64,000 nucleotides of DNA from CAWGYT01 sp963826795 (GCA_963826795.1 CAWGYT010000025.1:1-64000), one strand, 5' to 3'; positions 26,044 through 36,865 are shown, counted from the stretch's first letter. Program-made: numbers and translations. The notes: generated by a model from the letters alone, not told the origin.

Positions 26044-27549
26044 ATGAACGCCCCACCGAACTCGCGCGACGCGATCAAGCGAAACGGGATAGCGCAGGCC
26101 GCCGGGGGCGATTGTCCCTCGCCACCGCGCCGCCGCTTCTTGGGGTCGCTGGCGTCGGGCCTCGCCGGGATCGCCCTGGCCTCGCTGCGACAATCTCAAG
26201 TCCGTGCGGCGGGTGATCTCGTGGACGAGTCGCCTGGCGGGCAGCCTCATTTTCCGCCGCGTGCCAAAAGCGTGATTTGGCTTTTCATGCGGGGCGGTGT
26301 GAGCCACATGGAAAGCTTCGACCCGAAGCCGATGTTGAACCAGTACGCCGGCAAGTCCATTTCGGAGACGCCCTGGAGCGACGTGCAGAATCCGGAACGG
26401 TTGAAGAAAGTGCGCGTCGTCGTGGTCAACGATGCAAATGGCCAGCAGCGCACCACCTTGTTTCCGCTGCAAGTCGGGTTTCGGCCTCGAGGCCAGAGTG
26501 GGATCGAAGTCAGCGATTGGTTTCCTGAGATCGGTTCCTGCATTGACGATCTGGCCGTCGTCCGCTCGATGTGGACCACCGATGACAATCATGGCGCCCA
26601 GATTCAGTTTCATTCGGGACGCCATATGTTGGACGGACGGTTTCCCACGATCGGGGCATGGGTCAACTACGGGCTGGGGACGTTGAACGAGAACCTACCC
26701 CAGTTCATCACGGTCGGGCCGCGATTTTTTGACGTGCGCGACGGCCATTACTTGGGGCCCGCCTACGACGCCGTGCCGTTGAAAATCGATCCGGCGAATC
26801 CCTTGCCCTTTGCCAAGCCAGAATTGACTCGGACGTTTGCCGAGCAACGAATCGGCTTCGACTTGATCCAAGAACTCAATCAGATCACGGCGGACCGTTA
26901 CCCCTTCGACGAAATCCTGCGGGCTCGCGATAAATCGTACGAGTTGGCATTTCGGATGCAGAAGGCAGTGCCCGATGTGATCGATTTCCGCGACGAGACG
27001 GCAGCCATGCAGCGCCTGTACGGATTGGATCAGGACGTGACTCGACCGTTCGGCTCGCAACTCCTCGCGGCCCGACGATTCGTGGAACGGGGAGTGCGTT
27101 TCATCCAGATCATGCACGGCGACGGAGCGGCGGGCGCATGGGATGCCCATTCCGGACTGCAAGCGAACCATGCGAGCTTGGCGGCCCAGGTCGATCGTCC
27201 CATCGCGGGCCTGCTGAGAGATTTGAAACAGCGCGGGCTGCTGGATGAAACGATCGTCGTCTTCGCGACCGAGTTTGGTCGCACGCCAGGGTCCCAAGGG
27301 TCCGGTGGCCGCGACCACCATCCGTACGGTTTCTCGGTCTGGTTAGCCGGCGGGGGGCTTCGCGGCGGTGTCGTGGACGGGGCCACTGACGAGATCGGCT
27401 TTCATGCCGTCGAACAACCGCATTACGTAACCGATGTCCATGCCACGCTGATGAAGTTGCTCGGCCTGGACGCTCGACGCCTCGAAGTTCCGGGACACAA
27501 GCGATTGGAGATCGACTACGGGCATCCCATCGATGGGATCATTGCGTGA
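26044..27549 (+). CDS. DUF1501 protein with a Tat-like signal
   Basis: 501 residues from ATG at 26044, 46 bp after the DUF1553 stop. RRRFLGSLASGLAGIALASL is a Tat-type signal. The body shows the family landmarks RAKSVIWLFMRGGVSHMESF-DPKP, GIEVSDWFPEIGSCIDDLAV, DDNHGAQIQFHSGRHMLDG, HGDGAAGAWDAHSGLQANHA and VVFATEFGRTPGSQGSGGRD-HHPYGFSVWLAGGG. DUF1501 belongs near the alkaline phosphatase/sulfatase superfamily by fold. Almost every planctomycete DUF1553 gene is followed by one of these, so the two proteins probably work together in the periplasm. The frame is intact. Confidence 0.9.
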   Translation: MNAPPNSRDAIKRNGIAQAAGGDCPSPPRRRFLGSLASGLAGIALASLRQSQVRAAGDLVDESPGGQPHFPPRAKSVIWLFMRGGVSHMESFDPKPMLNQYAGKSISETPWSDVQNPERLKKVRVVVVNDANGQQRTTLFPLQVGFRPRGQSGIEVSDWFPEIGSCIDDLAVVRSMWTTDDNHGAQIQFHSGRHMLDGRFPTIGAWVNYGLGTLNENLPQFITVGPRFFDVRDGHYLGPAYDAVPLKIDPANPLPFAKPELTRTFAEQRIGFDLIQELNQITADRYPFDEILRARDKSYELAFRMQKAVPDVIDFRDETAAMQRLYGLDQDVTRPFGSQLLAARRFVERGVRFIQIMHGDGAAGAWDAHSGLQANHASLAAQVDRPIAGLLRDLKQRGLLDETIVVFATEFGRTPGSQGSGGRDHHPYGFSVWLAGGGLRGGVVDGATDEIGFHAVEQPHYVTDVHATLMKLLGLDARRLEVPGHKRLEIDYGHPIDGIIA

Positions 27550-27599
27550 AGTCCTTCGGGCACTCTGCGCGTCGGAGCAGGTTAGTGACTTGACGAGGC

Positions 27600-27990
27600 C
27601 GCGGAAGAGGTGACACGATCGCCGGAAGAGGTGACACGATCGCCGGAAGAGGTGACACGATCGCCGGGAGAGGTGACGCGAGCGTGTCCCTTCTCCCCAA
27701 CGCGGGAGAAGGTGGCCGAAGGCCGGATGAGGGGGCCCGGCCCCGTTGCCAGATGCTCAGCCCTCACCCGCCCGGCTCCCGCCCGCGGGACCCGAGCCGG
27801 GATCTCGATCCCGGGGAGGTGCCGATCCTGGGAAGAGGTGACACGATCCTGGGAAGAGGTGACACGATCTGGGAAGAGGTGACACGATCCTGGGAAGAGG
27901 TGACACGATCCTGGGAAGAGGTGACACGATCGTGTCCCTTCTCCCCAACGCGGGAGAAGGTGGCCGAAGGCCGGATGAGGGGGCCGCGGC
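27600..27990. repeat. Palindromic repeat array 2
   Basis: Four copies of a unit containing CCGGAAGAGGTGACACGAT (27603-27676), then a 54-bp unit at 27684. About six copies of CTGGGAAGAGGTGACACGAT (27828-27930) follow, then a second 54-bp unit at 27932. The units match those in array 1 but the short arms here are GGAAGAGG instead of GGGAGAGG. The array lies between convergent genes (DUF1501 and cardiolipin synthase). Confidence 0.85.
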
Positions 27991-28006
27991 TCCGCTCGCA
28001 AGCCAT

Positions 28007-29522
28007 TCAGAGGTAGGGCGTCAGCAGGCGCGAGAGCCCATCGCGGAGTTGAATCGGGAAGGATCGCCCGCGGACTTCTTCGAGCGTGATGGGGCGCGAG
28101 CGGGTCAGTTTGTCGTCGATCAGCTGACCGAGGGAATGGGCCAGCGTCTGGTCGTAGCACTCGACGTTGTACTCGAAATTCAGACGCAGGCTGCGCAGGA
28201 TCCCAATTGGTGGATCCGATTAGCGACCACATCCGGTCGACGACCATCAACTTGGAATGGTCAAACGGGGCCTCGGAAAGGTGGATCCGACATCCTTTTT
28301 CCAGCAGTTGCCAGAAGTTGGCGGTTGAGGCCCACTGAACGATCGGCAGATTGCTGGTCCGCGGCACGACGATGTCCACGTCGACGCCGCGCAGGGCGGT
28401 GACATTCAGGGCGTCGGTCAACGGCGCCTGAGGCAAGAAATAGGGCGTCACGATTTGCACCGACTGCGTGGCGGAGGCCAGTGCGCCGAGCAACGTGTGC
28501 GTGATTTTTTCAAAGTCCTCGTCCGGACCATCGGGAACGCCACGAGCCCAGATCTCGCCTTGGTTCTGCAGCGTCGGAAACCAGGCTTCGCCTTGCAGTG
28601 ATTCGCCGCTGGAGAACACCCAATCGATCGCGAACGCCTCCTGCAGCTGCGCGACGACCGGGCCCTCCAGGCGAAAATGCACGCACTGGACGGGATAGTC
28701 GGGATTCAGCGCCAGCCAATGTCCCTCGCGAATATTCGTCCCTCCCGCGAACGCGACCGCTCCGTCGATCACCAGAATTTTGCGGTGGTTGCGCAGGTTC
28801 GCGTATTTGGCCGAGCGCGGGACGCGTGTCGGTAGAAAGGCGGACGTCGGGATCGCAGCTTGCTGCAAGCGTCGAATCATTTTCGGGCGGCTGTAGCTGG
28901 CCCCGACGTGGTCGATCAAGACGCGCACCTGGACGCCTCGTCCCAGAGCCCGTCCCAGAGCGGAAAAGAACATCTCCCCGACACGGTCCGAGTCAAAAAT
29001 GTAGCTGGCCAGGGCGACCGACCGCTCCGCCCGGTCGATGGCTGCCAACATCTCGGGGAAGGCCTGGTCGCCGTTGACCAGCGTCACAACCTGATTGCCA
29101 GGCAAGAGCGGTCGGCCATTGAGGTTTTCGCCCAATCGGGCCAGGCCTTGCAAACGGGGGTTGATCGCAGCGAGCTCGTCGGCTCGGCGAAGGGCCAATT
29201 CGCTCAGCGAGGCATCGGGTTTCCATGCCGTCTGCTCGCGGACTTTCAGCGCAATTGCGCGCCGCTGAATTCGATTGATCCCGAAGCCAAGGTAGGCCAG
29301 CGGTCCGACCACCGGCGCCAGCCAAGCCATACCGACCCAGCCGATCACCGCGCGCATATCTCGCTTCCAAAGCACGGCATGCACGGTGACCGCCAACGCC
29401 GCGCCGTAGTTAACGACCGGAACTACGATGAGCAGGACGGTCTGAAGCCATGCAGGGAGCAACGGCAGTTCCTTCGTCCACGGCCGCCCCGATCGACGCG
29501 GCGGCGGCTGACGCCGGGACAC
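28007..29522 (-). CDS. cls: Cardiolipin synthase, one frameshift
   Basis: About 505 residues. Two N-terminal membrane segments (LQTVLLIVVPVVNYGAALAV, WVGMAWLAPVVGPLAYLGFG) are followed by two phospholipase D motifs: LRNHRKILVIDGAVAFAGGT and PFDHSKLMVVDRMWSLIGST. Both H-x-K-x4-D sets are complete. After a frame change near 28205 the expected C-terminus follows: RSLRLNFEYNVECYDQTLAH and LSRLLTPYL with TGA at 28007. Without that change the frame runs on through repeat array 2 to 27582. The enzyme joins two phosphatidylglycerols into cardiolipin at the inner membrane. It lies 41 bp after the PhoPQ-type gene on the same strand, a likely operon. Confidence 0.9.
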
Positions 29523-29562
29523 GACTCAGGTCGCCAACGCAGTTCCTTTCGTCGGAGCCTTC

Positions 29563-31039
29563 TTAAAATTCGTCGACGACGGGAATCGCCTTATCGGCAA
29601 ATGGCAACGCGTCGGGCAGCACGCGAACGCCCGAGCTCAAGCGGATCGGTGTCGGCGCCCCGAGGTCGAATTCGCATTGCACGAACGACGCGCTCCAGCC
29701 TTCCTCCGGCTCCGTCAAGTGCACCACGTAACTGGCGTCACCATTGGCCTTCACCGCCTGACTCGTGTAAGCGCGGCCGATCGTGTCGACCCGAAAATCC
29801 CGTGTCTTGGGATTGGTGGCCTGCCAAAGCAAAACCTGCTTGGGTTGAACACTGCAGCGGACTTGAATCGTATTGTCATCACCAAACGACCAGGTGCACT
29901 CGGGACGCTTGAGGTCGTTCACAATCATGTAATGGAACGCGATCAACGTGTCGAGGACGTTCGTCCCGTCCAATGAGTGTTCGCCGTTGGGGACGTAGCA
30001 TAGATGTTTTTCGCCCGGCAAGTCGTTGAAATAGAATTGCGACGAATCGGGACAGAAGAACTGGTCCCCTGTCGCATTGATGACGCATTTGGGAATCGTA
30101 AAGCGATCCCGGTAGGCATACGGATCGACCAACTGCATCAGTTCGGGGTAGCGCGGAGAATTGCGGCGTTGCATGATCTGATGATGTTCGTAATCGCCGA
30201 TCGCCGGCACCAGAATCCGTAAGCCGAATAATGATGGCGCATCGAGACATCGACATTCAGAACGTCAATGACGATCGGCATCATCGCCACGACGCGTTTG
30301 TCGACCGCGGCCGTCATCCAGGTCGTCCAGCCCCGCTTGGACCCGCCCGCAACAACAAACTCGCTGACGCGATGCGTTTCATCGTCATCCGCGTTGAACA
30401 ACGCCTCGACGGTATCCATCGCCCGCACGACCGACTTCACCATCGGCAAGCGGGCCGGCCATCGCTCGTCTCCGGTCTTAAGGAATTGGTCCCAGGTGTA
30501 GGCAATCAGGTCGTCTTCCTTGCGAGGCACTCCGTCGCCGTGAAAAACGAGTGGCTGATTCGGGACCATCTTCAGTTCGGCGACGACGGATTTCGTGGCC
30601 AGGGCCACTTGAGACAGCATCCCGTCCGGGCCGGCCGGCGGCCGCCCCCGTTGCTCCCTCCGCCGATAAACATCAGGGCCTTATTCGTGGTCGTTCCCTT
30701 CGGCTTGACGACCGTCAACCAATGCTGCCAAACCGGGCGATCGACTTCGTCGGCTGTCAGCCAGGTCTGTGACGTCAGCTGGATGATATAGATGTCGCCT
30801 TGCGGCACCGTTTGGTGAGCCACGATCTTCCATTCATACGATGAATCGGGCTGAGCGACGTAACGGTCGAGCGCGGTTAGCTCGCGATTAAGCGGCGTGA
30901 CAATGGCGGGAGCCGCCGCCGTGGCGGGCTCGGCGCGCAATGATGCAGGCTCGATTTCCAACAGGACCGCTCCCGTCAGGACCGCTGTCGAAACCAGCGC
31001 CTTCCACGGACGGAAATTCACCGAATTCAAACACGTCAT
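29563..31039 (-). CDS. PhoPQ-activated pathogenicity-related-type protein, two frameshifts
   Basis: About 490 residues, read through frame changes near 30625 and 30195. A signal peptide (ALVSTAVLTGAVLLEIEPAS) is followed by LNRELTALDRYVAQPDSSYE, IYIIQLTSQTWLTADEVDRP, KALMFIGGGSNGG, TWDQFLKTGDERWPARLPMV and VVAGGSKRGWTTWMTAAVDK, where GGSKRGW holds the likely nucleophilic Ser. VINATGDQFFCPDSSQFYFN and YVPNGEHSLDGTNVLDT give the Asp and His positions of an alpha/beta hydrolase. This is the PF10142 (PqaA/AprA) family, linked in Salmonella to PhoPQ and peptide resistance; here the role is unknown. Confidence 0.85.
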
Positions 31040-31176
31040 TGTTTCCACCTGCCAACTTGAGGATAAGTAACCGGAACGTCCGGTACGGCGTCGCATCTGA
31101 CTTCAGCGGCTCGACCTGACCCGAACCTTAGCCTAACACAAGCCCGCATCCATTGACAGTTTCCCTGTGGAATGCC

Positions 31177-32319
31177 CTACGAACGCAGGCGACGATGACG
31201 AAGTTGATCAAGTGTAACGGCGGCCAGGATGATGCCGCCCGTGACGATTTCCTGGATCCAGTTGTCCAGACCGAGTTTCGTGCAGCCGTTGTCGACGACG
31301 GTCATGATCAGAGCCCCGACCAGCGTTCCCAGGATCGTGCCTTCCCCACCGGACAGCGAGGCCCCGCCAATCACGACCGAGGCGATGACCTTCAGCTCGT
31401 ATCCTTCGGCCGTCGTCGGATCGCCCTGTCCGTAGAGGAAGGCAAACTGCAGGACGGCGGCCAGTCCGGCGCAGGCCGCCGCCAGCCCGTAGATCGTCAC
31501 CTTGACGCGGGGGACGTTGACGCCGCACAGTCGGGCGGTCATTTCGTTCGATCCGATCGCGTAGACGTGCCGCCCGAACCGGGTGTAGCGCAGCACACCG
31601 GACATCAGCACCGCCAGGAACAGCATCAGCCAGACGCCGGCGGCCAGTACGGCAAACGGCCCGCTGGCAGCCGGTTGCATCAGATCGGTCAGCCAGGTCT
31701 GGTGCGGGTAGATCGGTTGATTGTCCCCCAGGCCCTTGGCCGCACCGCGGAACGCTCCCCACATGCCCAGCGTGACGATGAAGGGCGACAGCTGAATCGG
31801 ACCGAGCAGTCGATCGGCCAGCCAGGCCAGTGGGTAAGTGAGCAGCAGCCCGAGTCCGCCGGCGACGGCCGTCCCCCACCAGCCCGCGGCGGCGTAAGCG
31901 ATGAGCGCCGCAGCCAGCACTCCCAGACACCGGCCAATCCGGCCGACCATCATCGTGCCGATCGCGATACCCAGCAGGAATCCGCCGGCGACACCCCCGA
32001 GCGCCGCCAGCCAGGGCGGCACTCCCCAGCGCAGCAGCCAAGCTACAATCATGGTGCCCAAGGCGATTGCCGATCCGACGGAAAGATCGATTCCGCCGGA
32101 GACGATGACCAGCGTCGCGCCGATCGCCGCGGTGGCGACGACGGCCGTTTGGAGCAACATCAGTCGCTGGTTCGACCACGCCACAAAATCGCGACCCTGC
32201 AGCAGGGCAAACAAGCGCCAGACGACCACCAGACCCAGGGAAGGTCCAAGGCGGACCAGCCACGGCGGAGCCGACGGCCAGAGAGTCGCGCAACGCGCCG
32301 GCAACGGGCTTCCGTTCAT
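31177..32319 (-). CDS. Sugar ABC transporter permease (RbsC type)
   Basis: 380 residues in one frame. It shows LQTAVVATAAIGATLVIVSG, GIDLSVGSAIALGTMIVAWL, the family loop ARLCGVNVPRVKVTIYGLAA and VIASVVIGGASLSGGEGTIL-GTLVGALIMTVV. These are the RbsC/XylH-type motifs of the carbohydrate uptake transporter-2 group. About ten membrane segments are present. Its ATG overlaps the stop of the ATPase gene in an ATGA, so the two are translationally coupled. The central part (LGVLAAALIAYAAAGWWGTA) is longer than in E. coli RbsC (321 residues). Confidence 0.9.
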   Translation of the reverse strand: MNGSPLPARCATLWPSAPPWLVRLGPSLGLVVVWRLFALLQGRDFVAWSNQRLMLLQTAVVATAAIGATLVIVSGGIDLSVGSAIALGTMIVAWLLRWGVPPWLAALGGVAGGFLLGIAIGTMMVGRIGRCLGVLAAALIAYAAAGWWGTAVAGGLGLLLTYPLAWLADRLLGPIQLSPFIVTLGMWGAFRGAAKGLGDNQPIYPHQTWLTDLMQPAASGPFAVLAAGVWLMLFLAVLMSGVLRYTRFGRHVYAIGSNEMTARLCGVNVPRVKVTIYGLAAACAGLAAVLQFAFLYGQGDPTTAEGYELKVIASVVIGGASLSGGEGTILGTLVGALIMTVVDNGCTKLGLDNWIQEIVTGGIILAAVTLDQLRHRRLRS

Positions 32320-33838
32320 GACTCGACTCCCTTGCCGATCGCTTCCAGCATGATGTCGTGTTCCGTTCGATCCCGCGTCGCCTGCGCCGGCTGGAGTCGT
32401 CCCCGCGTCATCACCGCGATCCGATCGCAGACGCCCATCAATTCGGGCAGGTAGCTACTCACGATCAAAACTGCCTTCGCGGCGTCCCCGCGCGGCCGAT
32501 CGGCCGCCACTAATTGATCGATCAGGCGATAGATTTGTGCTTTCGAACCCACATCGATTCCGCGGGTCGGTTCGTCCAACAGCAGGACATCGACGTCGGC
32601 GTGCAACAGCCGGCCCAGCGCAACCTTCTGTTGATTTCCACCCGACAGGTCACCGACCCGCTGCGAGGCATCACGGCACTTAATCGCCAGCGATTGCAGC
32701 CAGGGACGAGTCGCTTGAGATTGTCGTGCCGGGAGCACCAAATTGCCGGGACCAAGTCCGGTCAGGCAGGGAAGGGTGATGTTGTCGGCGATCGAAAGAT
32801 TTAGGGCGAGTCCTTCGGACTTTCGATCTTCGCTGACGATTCCGACCCCGCCGCGCCAGCGATCAGCGGGGCGGGACCCTCGTCCCGCCGCCACTTGCAC
32901 TTGGCCGGAGCGAACCGGATCAAGCCCGAAGATCGTCCGCAAGAGCTCGGTTCGCCCGGAGCCGATCAGGCCGGCGATGCCGAGCACCTCGCCGCGTCGC
33001 AGCTCGAGCGTGGCAGCTCGCGGCAGTCGTTGACCCTGAAGTTCGGTTACTTGCAGCATCACGTCGCCCGTGATGCGCCGCGAGCGTGGATAGAGTTGGT
33101 CGACGTTTCGACCGACCATCAGTTCGACGATCTGTTCCGTACGGAATTCGCTCGTCAGGCCCGTGCCCACGGTTCGACCATCGCGCAGCACGGTGAAGCG
33201 GTCGCTAATCTGCTGAATCTCTTCCAGGAAGTGGGAGATGTAAATGACGGCCAGTCCGCCGGTCTCGAAGTCGGCGAATCAATTAAAAGAGGATCTCGAC
33301 ATCGCGCGACGAGACACTGCTGGTCGGTTCGTCCAGTACCAGAATCCGACAGCCGACGGCCACGCCGCGGGCCACCTCGACCAGTTGTTGGTCCGCCAGG
33401 CTCAGCCGATCGACGCGGGTGGTCGGGTCGATCGTACCGCGACCGACCTGATCCAGCGCTTGGCCTGCGGCAGCCTTCATTCGGGGCCAATCCAGACACG
33501 GTCCTCGGGTCGGTTCGATGCCCAGCAGGATGTTTTCCATGACGGTCAGGTGGGGCGCCAGCGACAGCTCCTGATAAATCATGGCGATCCCGGCGGCACG
33601 GCCCGCGCGTGGATCCTGCGGGGCGTACGGTTGACCATCGATCCAGATCTGCCCCTCATCGGCCCGATCGGCCCCGGAGAGGATCTTCATCAGGGTGCTC
33701 TTGCCGGCGCCATTTTCGCCAATCAGTGCGTGCACCTCGCCCGGGCGAGACGTCCAGCGAAACTCCGTCGAGTGCCTGCGTCGCGCCGAACGACTTCTGG
33801 ATTGCCTCCATTCGCAGCCGCACGTCGTTCGATCGCAT
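32316..33838 (-). CDS. Sugar ABC transporter ATP-binding protein (RbsA type), frame-disrupted
   Basis: About 505 residues. ATG at 33838 has GAGG ten bases upstream. The first ABC domain has VRLRMEAIQKSFGATQALDG, a frame change near 33750, Walker A LIGENGAGKSTLMKILSG, IYQELSLAPHLTVMENILLG, a signature LSLADQQLVEVARG and Walker B CRILVLDEPTSSVSSRD. Two frame changes near 33285 and 33250 precede AVIYISHFLEEIQQISDRFT. The second domain has the degenerate loop GIAGLIGSGRTELLRTIFGL, LSGGNQQKVALGRLL and VLLLDEPTRGIDVGSKAQIY. This two-domain layout with a weak second Walker A is the RbsA/MglA type. It powers the permease next to it. Confidence 0.9.
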
Positions 33839-33913
33839 CCCGTCTTGCCTCACCGCCCAGCCTGCTTGCGATTCGATGTCTGCCTGCGATTCAATGTCAT
33901 CCGTGTCGCCGCG

Positions 33914-34933
33914 TCACTCGTCGCGGCGGGCCGCAGTGACGCGATCGACGTTCTCGCGTGTGACGACCTGCACGCCGGTATCGATCAGCGGCTCGACCGT
34001 CTCACCACGCAAATGGGCGACGAGCGTCTGGACGCCGAGGTATCCCATTTTGTACGGGTCTTGCACGACCAAGGCATCGATTTCACCTTGCTTGAGTGCC
34101 TCGATCAAGGGAGGCGAGGCGTCAAACCCGACGAACTTGACCTGTCCTGTGACACCTTCCTTGCGCAGCGCTTGCAACATGCCGTCGGTCGATGACTCAT
34201 TCGGGCAGAAGACGCCGTCGGCCTGCTTGAGGACATCGATCAAATTCAAGGCGGCGATCTGTGCTTCGCCAGACGTCGTCCCTGCGTAGCGGTTTTCCGA
34301 GAGGATTTCGATGCCCGCTTGGTCGGCGATCGCGGCGAGAAAACCCTCCTCACGTTCCGACGTGCTGGCGGAACCGGCCATATAGCGCAAGAGCACGACC
34401 TTGCCCTTTCCTGCGAGTAGTTCGACCAGTTTTTCGCCTCCCAACTGTCCGCCCAAGCGGTTGTTCGTCGCCACGAAACTGATGTAATCGCGTCCCGATT
34501 CCGCTTCGAGTCCCGAGTCGATGACGACGACGGGTTTTCCGGCCTGAGCGGCGGCGCGAACCGGGCCCACGAGGGCGCGTGAATCGAGCGGTGCGAGGAC
34601 CAGTCCGTCAATGTTATCGGCGGTCATTTGCTGCACCAGTTGAATTTGCCCGGCTCGGTCGCTTTCCTTGATCGGCGCCTTCCAGACAATCTCGACCCCC
34701 AACTCCTGGGCGGCGTCTTTCGCGCCCGACTCAACCGAATTCCAGAACATGTGCGCGGTCGACTTGGGGATCACCGCGATCCGGAGCGTGCCGGCTTGCG
34801 AAGCTTGCTGCGAGCTGGTCTCCGGCGAGCTCGTTCCGCAGCCGACGAGACTGGCGAGCAAGATCGCCGCCCACAGCCCTCGTTCGCCAATTCGCCAGCG
34901 AGGCGGCTCGACAAGCGACCGCGGTGGGCGCAT
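33914..34933 (-). CDS. Sugar ABC transporter substrate-binding lipoprotein (RbsB type)
   Basis: 339 residues from ATG at 34933 (MRPPRSLVEPP). AAILLASLVGCGTSSPETSS is a lipoprotein signal with lipobox LVGC. The periplasmic binding protein fold shows LRIAVIPKSTAHMFWNSVES, IQLVQQMTADNIDGLVLAPL, VVVIDSGLEAESGRDYISFV, GGEKLVELLAGKGKVVLLRY and VTGQVKFVGFDASPPLIEAL. This is peripla_BP_4 (RbsB-like); the ligand is unknown. First gene of a binding protein-ATPase-permease operon. The frame is intact. Confidence 0.9.
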   Translation of the reverse strand: MRPPRSLVEPPRWRIGERGLWAAILLASLVGCGTSSPETSSQQASQAGTLRIAVIPKSTAHMFWNSVESGAKDAAQELGVEIVWKAPIKESDRAGQIQLVQQMTADNIDGLVLAPLDSRALVGPVRAAAQAGKPVVVIDSGLEAESGRDYISFVATNNRLGGQLGGEKLVELLAGKGKVVLLRYMAGSASTSEREEGFLAAIADQAGIEILSENRYAGTTSGEAQIAALNLIDVLKQADGVFCPNESSTDGMLQALRKEGVTGQVKFVGFDASPPLIEALKQGEIDALVVQDPYKMGYLGVQTLVAHLRGETVEPLIDTGVQVVTRENVDRVTAARRDE

Positions 34934-35279
34934 TTCTCCGAGACTCGGGCGACAACGTCGGGCGCGGTCTCGCCTGTGAGGGGACCTGGGGGCGGATTGA
35001 ATGGGCACACGACCAACGTGTTGATCATCGGACCTCCAACTACCTTTCGAGATGCGACGGCCACAATCCGGCTTTCAGGGCGAGGACCGTTTCCGTACGA
35101 TATCAGATCGTGTCTTGAACCCGACGCCTGCTCGGGGGTGCTCGGCCGAAACGCCTTTCATTTCCAGCCAAAGCAACTCCACCTCGATCGGTGCGCACCG
35201 AGCCGTCGTGGATTAGACCGCATTGGCGCAGCTGACGCAATTGCCGCTCGGTCCTCTGTGGCGACGCACAATTCGGGTT
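34934..35279. other. Divergent spacer upstream of the sugar ABC operon
   Basis: No recognisable protein. It lies between the divergent sugar-transport operon and recQ and probably holds the operon promoter. Repeat 35280-35405 follows. Confidence 0.45.
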
Positions 35280-35405
35280 GGGAAAAGGGGTCAGGTCCCA
35301 GAAGTGCGAAGCACCCGAAGGGCCGTTCCGGCTGTTGGGACCGGACCCCCTTTTTCCAGCCTGCCCCCCTTTTCCCAACGCAATCCAATATTGGGCTGTG
35401 GCACA
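35280..35405. repeat. Palindromic GGGAAAAGGGGTCAGG element, second copy
   Basis: Same 77-bp palindrome as 22979-23055 with an extra CCTGCCCCCCTTTTCCC on the right. The right flank contains CAATATTGGGCTGTGGCACA, the reverse complement of the left flank seen at 10949 and 22950. So the full element has the form flank-palindrome-flank. Confidence 0.75.
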
Positions 35406-35431
35406 GCACTAGTTTTCAGGATCGTCACCCA

Positions 35432-36865
35432 GTGAATTCAGCCCGGCAGGTTCTGAACGACGTGTTTGGCTTTGCCGATTTCCGTGGACGCCAGGCCGAA
35501 GTGATCGACTGCCTGGCGCACGGTGAACACGCGCTGGTCATCATGCCGACGGGGGCCGGAAAGTCGCTGTGCTATCAAATCCCAGCGCTGATGGCGGAAG
35601 CGACCGATGCGGCGACCGCACGGCCCAACCTCGTGGTCGTCTTATCTCCCCTGATCGCCTTGATGAAGGACCAGGTGGATGCGCTGGAACGACTCGGGAT
35701 CTCGGCGGCCTACGTCAATTCATCGCTCTCACGGCAGGAGCGCGAAACTCGTTACGCGGAGGTCGCGGGAGGGCAATACCGACTGCTGTACGTCACTCCC
35801 GAACGGTTTCGAAAGCCGGAGTTTCTGGACGTCATTGCGCGGCGTCATGTTTCTCTGCTGGCGGTCGACGAAGCCCACTGTATCAGCCAGTGGGGGCACG
35901 ACTTTCGGCCCGACTATTCGCGTGTGGCGCAGTGGCGGGCGACGCTTGGCAATCCGCCGACCGTCGCCCTGACCGCGACCGCGACCCCCGAAGTCCAACG
36001 CGACATCGTCGCCCAACTTGGCTTGCAGCCGGACCAGGTTCGGCAGGTACACGAGGGCATCGAGCGGCCGAATCTGACGCTGTCGGTAGTGCCCGTCTGG
36101 AGCGACGAGATGAAACTCGAGCAGATCCTGAACACGCTGGGGCAACCGGAAATGAGAAGCGGCGGCGGGATCGTCTACTTCACGCTGATCAAGACGTTGG
36201 AGCGGTTTAGCGCGCTGCTGGCCGCCGAGCGGATTCCGCATGTTTGCTATCACGGCGACTTGGAACGAAAGTGGCGGCGGAAAATTCAGAATCAGTTCAT
36301 GCAAGGCCGGTGCCAACTGGTGCTGGCGACCAACGCCTTTGGGATGGGCATTGACAAAGAAGATATTCGATTCGTGCTGCATGCCGAACTGCCTGGTTCG
36401 ATGGAGGCCTACTACCAGGAAATTGGCCGAGCCGGACGGGACGGGCGGGCGAGTCGCTGCACACTCTTGTACGACGAACGCGATCTGATGACTCAGATGG
36501 AGTTTATCGAATGGAAGAACCCAACCGCCGAGTTCTACGAACGTGTGTATGACCTGTTGGTCCACGATAACGAACGCGTCCAAGCATTCGGACAGGAATG
36601 GCTGAATCAGCAGCTTCAGTGTCGTTCGCGGCACGACCATCGTCTCGATACGGTACTCGCCATGTTCGATCGCCACGGGGTCGTGCGTGGGCCACAACCT
36701 CCGAAGTGCTTTCAGGTCCAGGGACCGCTGCCTGGCGAGCTTGCGACACCCGCGGCTCTGCAAGCGAAGCAACTGCGCGATCAACGCAAGCTTCATGCGT
36801 TAGTTGAATATGCGAACTGCGAAGGCAACCGCAAAGAGTTCATCCACCACTACTTCGGGATTTGA
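35432..36865 (+). CDS. recQ: RecQ-family ATP-dependent DNA helicase
   Basis: 477 residues from GTG at 35432. Helicase motifs in order: VFGFADFRGRQAEVIDCLAH (motif 0), ALVIMPTGAGKSLCYQIPAL (Walker A), VVLSPLIALMKDQVDALERL (Ia), LLAVDEAHCISQWGHDFRPD (DEAH box, aromatic loop), VALTATATPEVQRDIVAQLG (III), IVYFTLIKTLERFS (IV), LVLATNAFGMGIDKEDIRFV (V) and YYQEIGRAGRDGRASRCTLL (VI). The reading stops inside the zinc-binding region (ANCEGNRKEFIHHYFGI). Removing one base near 36862 would continue through CPRSRGCSAC to a stop near 36949, which would complete the zinc Cys set. The RQC winged helix and HRDC domains are absent, so it is a short RecQ. It unwinds DNA in repair. Confidence 0.93.
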   Translation: MNSARQVLNDVFGFADFRGRQAEVIDCLAHGEHALVIMPTGAGKSLCYQIPALMAEATDAATARPNLVVVLSPLIALMKDQVDALERLGISAAYVNSSLSRQERETRYAEVAGGQYRLLYVTPERFRKPEFLDVIARRHVSLLAVDEAHCISQWGHDFRPDYSRVAQWRATLGNPPTVALTATATPEVQRDIVAQLGLQPDQVRQVHEGIERPNLTLSVVPVWSDEMKLEQILNTLGQPEMRSGGGIVYFTLIKTLERFSALLAAERIPHVCYHGDLERKWRRKIQNQFMQGRCQLVLATNAFGMGIDKEDIRFVLHAELPGSMEAYYQEIGRAGRDGRASRCTLLYDERDLMTQMEFIEWKNPTAEFYERVYDLLVHDNERVQAFGQEWLNQQLQCRSRHDHRLDTVLAMFDRHGVVRGPQPPKCFQVQGPLPGELATPAALQAKQLRDQRKLHALVEYANCEGNRKEFIHHYFGI

